Assembly: GCA_023398615.1 (NCBI GenBank)
Contig: JAEWSD010000149.1
Location: 1 to 11,219 of the forward strand
Direction: 5' to 3'
Source of the DNA: Bacillota bacterium
Lineage (GTDB): Bacteria; Bacillota; Clostridia; Lachnospirales; Lachnospiraceae
DNA: 11,219 nt
How positions within the stretch are numbered: the first letter of the stretch is position 1; each line of letters begins with the position of its first letter. A program made the position numbers and the translations under genes. Shown here in pieces: positions 7,271-11,219 of the stretch. The notes below the pieces were generated by a model that searched no databases, was not told the origin of the DNA, and was given only the letters and a program-made list of their open reading frames with translations.

Positions 7271-8605
7271 ATGTATGATAAGATATCAAAATTAGTGATT
7301 TACCGTAACCTTGACGAGGACAGTATTCTGTTTTCCCTGGCGGGTATCATTGAAGAGCTTGATAACCGGTCGAAGGTATTACATAATACGAGCATCGTTT
7401 CAAGAGAGGAAAGTATAGCAAAAATCTATACACTGATCAACAGGCTTTTGGACCTGGCCACGGAGTATGGATTTGATAGTAATCTCTGGCATAATTATCT
7501 CGCATTTATCCTGGCGACGAATGAGAATCCTTTTAGTATAACCTGTGAAAAAACAGGAGCGCAGCAGGGAACCGTGAATGAGTTTGCAAAGAGTGATTTC
7601 AGGATATTCAAGGAATTATTTGATTACGATTTCAGTAAGCTGGAATCGGAATTGGGAATAAACTGTTTCAGTATCATTTTAAACTATCATGCGATCGTAA
7701 AGAACGGGAAAAGGTATAACAAAAGCGTGAGCGATAAGGTCAGGCTGTTAAGTGCCCGGATAGAACAGGCGGCGGATGAGAATGAAATATTTACCATTGT
7801 GACGGATTTCTACCGTGACTTTGGAGTCGGCAAGTTCGGACTGAACCGGGCGTTCCGTGTCAGACATGAAGCGGATGGAGTCCTTCTCGAACCAATTACA
7901 AATACGGAGGATATCGTTCTGAATGATCTGGTCGGCTATGAGCTTCAGAAGAAGAAGCTGATAGATAATACGGAAGCATTCGTAGAAGGAAGAAAGTCGA
8001 ATAATGTCCTTCTTTACGGTGACAGTGGTACCGGCAAATCAACCAGTGTGAAAGCGATTTTAAATGAATATTACGGCCGCGGTCTTCGCATGATCGAAAT
8101 CTACAAGCATCAGTTTGAGGATTTATCGACGGTGATTGCATTGGTGAAGAATCGCAACTATAAATTCGTTATCTATATGGATGATCTATCCTTTGAAGAA
8201 TTCGAGATCGAATATAAATATCTTAAGGCCGTAATTGAAGGCGGGCTGGAAACAAAGCCGGATAACGTATTAATCTATGCGACCTCCAACAGAAGGCATC
8301 TGATTCGGGAAACCTGGAATGACCGGTCGGATATCTCCAATGATGAGCTGCACCGCTCGGATACTATGCAGGAGAAATTATCGCTGGTAGCAAGGTTTGG
8401 AATCTCTATCAACTATTCCGCGCCGGATCAGAAGGAATTCTTTAATATTGTAAAGGGCCTTGCGAAACAAAACGGAAGTATAGGACTGACGGACGAAGAG
8501 CTGTGTGCCCAGGCAAATATATGGGAGATGAGCCACGGCGGACGCTCCGGACGGACGGCACAGCAATTTATTAATTACCTGGCAGGGCAGGAGAAAATGG
8601 TGTAA
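7271..8605 (+). CDS. DUF815-family AAA+ ATPase
   Basis: 444 residues. An all-helical N-terminal region (about 1-200) of unknown role precedes a P-loop ATPase. Walker A is YGDSGTGKST (249-258), Walker B is FVIYMDDLSF (299-308), the sensor-1-like strand is VLIYATSNRRHLI (333-345), and a candidate arginine finger is R375 in SLVARFG. The C-terminal lid contains GGRSGRTAQQFINYL (423-437). This layout is that of DUF815 (predicted AAA+ superfamily ATPase); the natural substrate is not established. GGAAGGAAGGA lies 7 bases before the ATG. It starts 48 bases after argS with no terminator between, so the two are probably co-transcribed. No obvious partner gene, such as a toxin, protease or nuclease, is next to it here. 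Confidence 0.9.
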   Translation: MYDKISKLVIYRNLDEDSILFSLAGIIEELDNRSKVLHNTSIVSREESIAKIYTLINRLLDLATEYGFDSNLWHNYLAFILATNENPFSITCEKTGAQQGTVNEFAKSDFRIFKELFDYDFSKLESELGINCFSIILNYHAIVKNGKRYNKSVSDKVRLLSARIEQAADENEIFTIVTDFYRDFGVGKFGLNRAFRVRHEADGVLLEPITNTEDIVLNDLVGYELQKKKLIDNTEAFVEGRKSNNVLLYGDSGTGKSTSVKAILNEYYGRGLRMIEIYKHQFEDLSTVIALVKNRNYKFVIYMDDLSFEEFEIEYKYLKAVIEGGLETKPDNVLIYATSNRRHLIRETWNDRSDISNDELHRSDTMQEKLSLVARFGISINYSAPDQKEFFNIVKGLAKQNGSIGLTDEELCAQANIWEMSHGGRSGRTAQQFINYLAGQEKMV

Positions 8606-8652
8606 TAATGTGGTAACAAGTCAACTTGATAATTATCAACAAAGCATTTTTT

Positions 8653-8685
8653 ACAGGCAGTGCAACCTTATGTTGAACTGCCTGT
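8653..8685. repeat. Strong inverted repeat without a T tract
   Basis: ACAGGCAGT (8653-8661) pairs perfectly with ACTGCCTGT (8677-8685). After one G/A mismatch CAAC (8663-8666) pairs with GTTG (8672-8675) around the loop CTTAT. A T run precedes rather than follows it, so it is not a standard + strand terminator; on the minus strand the tail would be A-rich. It may stabilise the 3' end of the upstream transcript or bind a protein. Confidence 0.6.
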
Positions 8686-8711
8686 TGAATACTATATAGC
8701 GGATAATTTTC

Positions 8712-8720
8712 TGATATAAT
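8712..8720 (+). promoter_or_regulatory. Extended -10 promoter of the 44-residue peptide gene
   Basis: TGATATAAT gives a perfect -10 (8715-8720) with an upstream TG. No good -35 lies at 16-18 bases (CTATAT region), which is tolerated in extended -10 promoters. The start of transcription would be near 8727, about 27 bases before the peptide ATG. Confidence 0.55.
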
Positions 8721-8753
8721 CAAGCTTGTCAGTAACGAGGAATGGAGAGAAAA

Positions 8754-8888
8754 ATGAAAAAAATTAAGAAAGTTGTAGCTTTAATAATTTATACTATATT
8801 GGTTGCAATAGGTAATTGGCCGGGCAGTGGTTCGAAAGATCCATGGGATGAGTTAATGGATTGGGCCAAAAGAGAAAAGAAAAAATAA
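8754..8888 (+). CDS. Small hydrophobic-anchor peptide, 44 residues, unrecognised
   Basis: A short ORF. The N-terminus is basic (MKKIKK), followed by a hydrophobic helix at 7-20 (VVALIIYTILVAIG), the turn NWPGSGSKDPW, and an amphipathic, charged tail DELMDWAKREKKK. There are three tryptophans in the last 24 residues. The helix could be a membrane anchor or an uncleaved signal sequence; no lipobox or clear signal peptidase site is visible. GGAGAG (8744-8749) lies 4 bases before the ATG and a TGATATAAT promoter lies upstream, so it has its own expression signals. No antitoxin or immunity gene adjoins it. I do not recognise a family. It could be a small membrane regulator or a secreted peptide; both are guesses. 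Confidence 0.6.
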   Translation: MKKIKKVVALIIYTILVAIGNWPGSGSKDPWDELMDWAKREKKK

Positions 8889-9058
8889 AATCCATTATAA
8901 AAATTTACTTTGCTGATAAGTTCAGTGTCTTAGCATCTATCTTTCTGTCCTCCTGTCACACACAGCAATTAATGAAGCAGTGACAAATCCATTAACTTTA
9001 CCATCCTTTAAGGCAGCTTCTTTGCCAAAATTTTTGCCAAAGTTTTTTAAAAAAAGTA
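8889..9058. other. AT-rich intergenic region upstream of the ytrA-type operon
   Basis: No + strand gene. It contains most of a minus-strand 42-codon ORF (8937-9065), listed separately. It also holds two copies of TTTGCCAAA, at 9021-9029 and 9033-9041, each itself an inverted repeat (TTTG-C-CAAA) and set 12 bases apart, about 20 bases upstream of the -35 box at 9059. Confidence 0.5.
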
Positions 9059-9065
9059 TTGACAT
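8937..9065 (-). CDS. Possible 42-residue minus-strand ORF
   Basis: Reading leftward from ATG at 9065 to TAG at 8937, the product begins MSILFLKNFGKNFGKEAALK and continues DGKVNGFVTASLIAVCDRRTER. The composition looks protein-like: a charged amphipathic start, a hydrophobic stretch GFVTASLIAVC and a basic end. Against it, there is no ribosome binding site upstream on the minus strand, the ORF is short, and its start overlaps the -35 box of the opposite promoter. It may be a real small protein, the tail of a decayed gene or chance. I do not recognise a family. Confidence 0.25.
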   Translation of the reverse strand: MSILFLKNFGKNFGKEAALKDGKVNGFVTASLIAVCDRRTER

Positions 9066-9087
9066 TAATATAAAAGTAGTGTACTAT
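9059..9087 (+). promoter_or_regulatory. Sigma-A promoter of the GntR/ABC operon
   Basis: A perfect TTGACA (9059-9064), a 17-base spacer and TACTAT (9082-9087), four of six matches to the -10 consensus. The -10 lies inside the palindrome at 9078-9101, so a bound repressor would block polymerase directly. The predicted leader to the GTG at 9163 is about 70 bases. Confidence 0.8.
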
Positions 9088-9101
9088 ATAACTAGTTCAC
9101 T
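9078..9101 (+). promoter_or_regulatory. Operator-like palindrome over the -10 box
   Basis: AGTGTACTA (9078-9086) and TAGTTCACT (9093-9101) are inverted repeats matching at 8 of 9 positions across a 6-base centre. A second, overlapping small repeat CTAGT-TC-ACTAG lies at 9092-9103. The size, symmetry and position over the -10 of a gene for a YtrA-type GntR repressor suggest autoregulation, as is known for that subfamily. The match of protein to site is inference. Confidence 0.62.
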
Positions 9102-9162
9102 AGTGATGAATTAATAACGACCAAAGTTATTATGAAACGAAACTGAGAGAAGGAGGCAAAAT

Positions 9163-9549
9163 GTGGAATTTGATAACAATATCCCGATTTATGTACAGGT
9201 AATTAATGATATTAAAAAGGATATGGTAAAAGGTATCCTTGCATTAGGGGAGAAACTTCCTTCGGGAAGAGATTTGGCACTGAAATATAAGATTAACCCC
9301 AATACCGCAAACCGAATTTATAAAGAACTCGAAGCAGATGAGGTATGCTATACGAAACGCGGATTGGGAACCTTTGTAACGGAGGACGGAGAGAAATTGA
9401 AAGAGATAAGGGAAGACATGGCAGCGGCTTTACTTGATACTTTTATTGAGGGAATGAGTAGTCTTGGATACAAAAAGGAAGATGTAATTAAGATTTTAGA
9501 GCAAAAATATAATGAGAAAAGCAGTTCCGAAATGAATCGGAAAGCTTGA
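9163..9549 (+). CDS. GntR-family regulator, YtrA type
   Basis: 128 residues. The N-terminal winged helix is of GntR type: PIYVQVINDIKKDMVKG (8-24), LPSGRDLALKYKINPNTANR (32-51, recognition helix) and the wing RGLGTFVTED (66-75). A short helical tail of about 50 residues follows in place of a large ligand domain, as in the YtrA subfamily. That subfamily controls adjacent ABC transporter genes and often answers cell-wall antibiotics. The start is GTG 9163, with AAGGAGG (9150-9156) 6 bases upstream. The adjacent ATG at 9161 is in another frame and stops at 9202, so the reading frame itself fixes the GTG. It is the first gene of a three-gene operon, and the ATPase start follows 20 bases after its stop. 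Confidence 0.92.
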   Translation: MEFDNNIPIYVQVINDIKKDMVKGILALGEKLPSGRDLALKYKINPNTANRIYKELEADEVCYTKRGLGTFVTEDGEKLKEIREDMAAALLDTFIEGMSSLGYKKEDVIKILEQKYNEKSSSEMNRKA

Positions 9550-9569
9550 TTATGCAGAAGGAGGTTATT

Positions 9570-10256
9570 ATGTTAGAATCTAAGGATTTGGTTAAAAAAT
9601 ATTACAATAAGACTGCTTTAAACGGAGTCAGCCTTGAGTTTGAGGAAGGTAAAATATATGCGCTTCTGGGGCCTAACGGAAGCGGCAAAACCACATTTAT
9701 GAAGGTTGCAGCAGGTCTGGTTAAACCCACTGCCGGAACAATTTCCTATAAGGGTGGGCCAATCGGTGTGGAGTCCAAGAAGAAGGTGGCCTATATGTCG
9801 ACGGAACCGTTCTATTACAATTATATGACGGTTGCCGATGTCGGTAAATACTATAAGGATTTTTTTGAAGATTTCGATATGAAGCGCTATCAGGAGCTAT
9901 TGGCAAGGATGGAATTAAAAATGGAGGATAAGTCGAAGAATTTGTCCTCCGGTCTGGCTGCCAAGCTGAAGATCGCGGCAACGTTGGCCAGGAAGGCGGA
10001 GCTGTATATGTTAGATGAGCCTTTAAACGGAATCGATATTATTGCAAGGGAAAGAATCATAACCTCTATTTTGGAGGTTGCCAAAGAGGATGTAACGATT
10101 CTGCTGTCCAGCCATTTAGTGGATGAACTGGAAAAAATCATTGATAATGCCGTTTTTATAAAAAACGGTTCCATAGAACTTGTAGGCGCAGCGGAGGAAT
10201 TAAGAATATCCCGCGGCAAGTCGATTGTAGATATCTATAAAGAGATATACGCATAA
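9570..10256 (+). CDS. ABC transporter ATP-binding protein (YtrB-like)
   Basis: 228 residues, one nucleotide-binding domain. Walker A is GPNGSGKTT (34-42), the degenerate signature is LSSGLAAKLKIAATLA (125-140), Walker B is LYMLDEP (145-151), the D-loop region is LNGID (152-156), and the switch histidine is H182 in LLSSHLVDE. The Q-loop segment VAYMSTEPFYY (73-83) has no glutamine where one is usual, and the signature reads LSSGL rather than LSGGQ. Both deviations occur in this branch of ATPases that work with two-gene operons. ATG 9570 has AAGGAGG (9558-9564) at 5 bases; the earlier TTG at 9546 overlaps the regulator stop. It presumably pairs with the permease that starts 14 bases after its stop. 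The exported substrate is unknown. Confidence 0.92.
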   Translation: MLESKDLVKKYYNKTALNGVSLEFEEGKIYALLGPNGSGKTTFMKVAAGLVKPTAGTISYKGGPIGVESKKKVAYMSTEPFYYNYMTVADVGKYYKDFFEDFDMKRYQELLARMELKMEDKSKNLSSGLAAKLKIAATLARKAELYMLDEPLNGIDIIARERIITSILEVAKEDVTILLSSHLVDELEKIIDNAVFIKNGSIELVGAAEELRISRGKSIVDIYKEIYA

Positions 10257-10270
10257 CGGGGGAGGATACG

Positions 10271-11023
10271 ATGTTAAAATTAATGAAATATGAATTTAGG
10301 AAACAGGCATTTTCAAAAGCGGTTATTTTATCACTGGTAGGGCTGCTTGAATTGGTATTCTTTTTTGGAGTAGCGACCTCCAGAGAAAATACAATCGGAA
10401 CTTCCATAGGGCTTTTAACACTGTTCACTTTCGGCGCGTTTTTCTTTATTGCGTTCGAATCAATTATAACCTTCTCCAATGATTTAAAGCAGAAATGCAG
10501 CTATATGCTTTTCCTGACGCCAAACACAAGCTATGGGATCGTCGGTGCGAAGGTATTGGCGGCAGGCCTCCAGGTCATCATTACCGCAATCGTATTTTTC
10601 CTTATATTTGCTATTGATGGTGCGGTACTTGTAGCAAAATATGACGCGATCGCACAGGTAAAGGCGTTATTTGAGGAGCTTATGCAGAGACTGTTCAATA
10701 TGAACATACAATTTGCGGATGTAGTCTCCGTAGCAGCGGTAGTCATAAGCAGCTGGATCTGTACGATTACACTGGCCTTCTTCTCTATTACCTTAAGCAC
10801 TACCTTTTTAGCAAATAAGAAATATAAAGGCATTTTAAGCTTTGTAATCTTTATCCTGTTAGATATTGCTTATAACAAAATTATGGGTGCAATCTTGAAG
10901 GACCCGGCAGAAGCGTCACAGTTAACCTCGTATTTTATATTTGGCAGCATAATTATGCTGGTCTTTACAGTCATAACTTATATAGGGACATCATGGATGC
11001 TGGAGAAGAAAGTAAGTGTATAA
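10271..11023 (+). CDS. ABC transporter permease, six-helix membrane protein
   Basis: 250 residues starting MLKLMKYEFRKQAF, the amphipathic cytoplasmic start common to ABC-2-like permeases. Predicted membrane helices lie at about 17-35, 46-66, 92-122, 150-178, 187-204 and 220-241. The loop NDLKQKCSYMLFLTPNTSY (70-88) resembles the coupling region seen in these proteins. GGGGGAGG lies before the ATG, which follows the ATPase stop by 14 bases. With the ATPase it forms the transporter under control of the GntR protein. The basic end (LEKKVSV) would be cytoplasmic. No substrate can be read from sequence. Roles in antibiotic defence or peptide export are known for YtrA-controlled systems and remain inference here. 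Confidence 0.85.
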   Translation: MLKLMKYEFRKQAFSKAVILSLVGLLELVFFFGVATSRENTIGTSIGLLTLFTFGAFFFIAFESIITFSNDLKQKCSYMLFLTPNTSYGIVGAKVLAAGLQVIITAIVFFLIFAIDGAVLVAKYDAIAQVKALFEELMQRLFNMNIQFADVVSVAAVVISSWICTITLAFFSITLSTTFLANKKYKGILSFVIFILLDIAYNKIMGAILKDPAEASQLTSYFIFGSIIMLVFTVITYIGTSWMLEKKVSV

Positions 11024-11101
11024 GTTGACGGTATACTGCATATAAATTTGAAGAATGATTTATACTATGTGTAATTATTCACGGTATAGAAGGGGATGTA
11101 T

Positions 11102-11219
11102 ATGAAAAATAGAGTAAGAAAGAGGTCAATTACGTACCTGTCGACAATATTGTTCAGCTTGTGGTCTTTCATACTGATTAAAAATCATTATTCAAATTCC
11201 AGAAAAAGAAGGTATCACA
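11102..11219 (+). CDS. Start of an unrecognised gene, cut by window end
   Basis: ATG 11102 follows AGAAGGGG (11088-11095) by 6 bases, and the frame stays open for 39 codons to the end of the window. The start is basic (MKNRVRKRS), then a hydrophobic segment at about 10-26 (ITYLSTILFSLWSFILI), then a very basic region KNHYSNSRKRRYH. This looks like an N-terminal membrane anchor of an inner-membrane protein. It lies 78 bases after the permease with no hairpin between, so it could belong to the same operon or start a new one. TTGACG at 11025-11030 has no well-spaced -10 partner. Confidence 0.55.
   Translation, partial: MKNRVRKRSITYLSTILFSLWSFILIKNHYSNSRKRRYH

Larger units (their letters stand above)
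8606..8753. other. Intergenic stretch with two hairpins
   Basis: Leader region between the DUF815 gene and the small peptide gene. TTGATAATTATCAA (8626-8639) is a perfect 14-base palindrome followed 7 bases later by TTTTTT (8647-8652), a weak terminator candidate for the argS-DUF815 unit. A second, stronger hairpin follows at 8653-8685. Confidence 0.45.

Overview
The window reads as chromosomal DNA from a low-to-moderate GC, Gram-positive anaerobe of the Clostridia, most like Lachnospiraceae. The evidence is strong AGGAGG-type ribosome binding sites, TTGACA/TATAAT promoters, an oxygen-labile iron-sulfur L-serine dehydratase, the PadR/HAAS/DUF4097/PspC set, a GerMN lipoprotein and a YtrA-type GntR regulator. 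This placement is inference from gene content. All complete, confidently called genes lie on the + strand. I see no insertion sequence, phage gene, CRISPR array, tRNA or rRNA.

Layout. (1) 15-923 is the alpha chain of L-serine dehydratase; its start is unsettled because the window edge is so close. (2) 952-3350 is a self-contained unit: promoter, 29-bp palindrome, PadR-type repressor, HAAS/DUF1700 membrane protein, DUF4097 membrane protein, PspC-domain peptide and a strong terminator. It looks like an autoregulated envelope-stress module. (3) 3528-4661 is a lipoprotein with a Pro/Thr-rich linker and a C-terminal GerMN domain. (4) 4673-5158 is a small VOC-family (glyoxalase-fold) gene with its own near-consensus promoter, ended by a hairpin at 5229-5274. 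(5) 5300-8605 is argS (arginyl-tRNA synthetase), followed 48 bases later by a DUF815 AAA+ ATPase.

(6) 8606-9162 is a 557-base AT-rich stretch without a large gene. It holds hairpins, a likely 44-codon membrane-peptide gene, a possible 42-codon minus-strand ORF, and the promoter/operator of the next operon. (7) 9163-11023 is a YtrA-type operon: GntR-family repressor, ABC ATPase and a six-helix permease. A further small gene starts at 11102 and is cut by the window end.

Most of the window is ordinary. I did not find a convincing new multi-gene system. The points most worth checking are the 44-residue peptide gene, the two operator-like palindromes that probably bind the adjacent regulators, the minus-strand ORF lying across the ytrA-type promoter, and the odd GTG start of the GntR gene just after an out-of-frame ATG.
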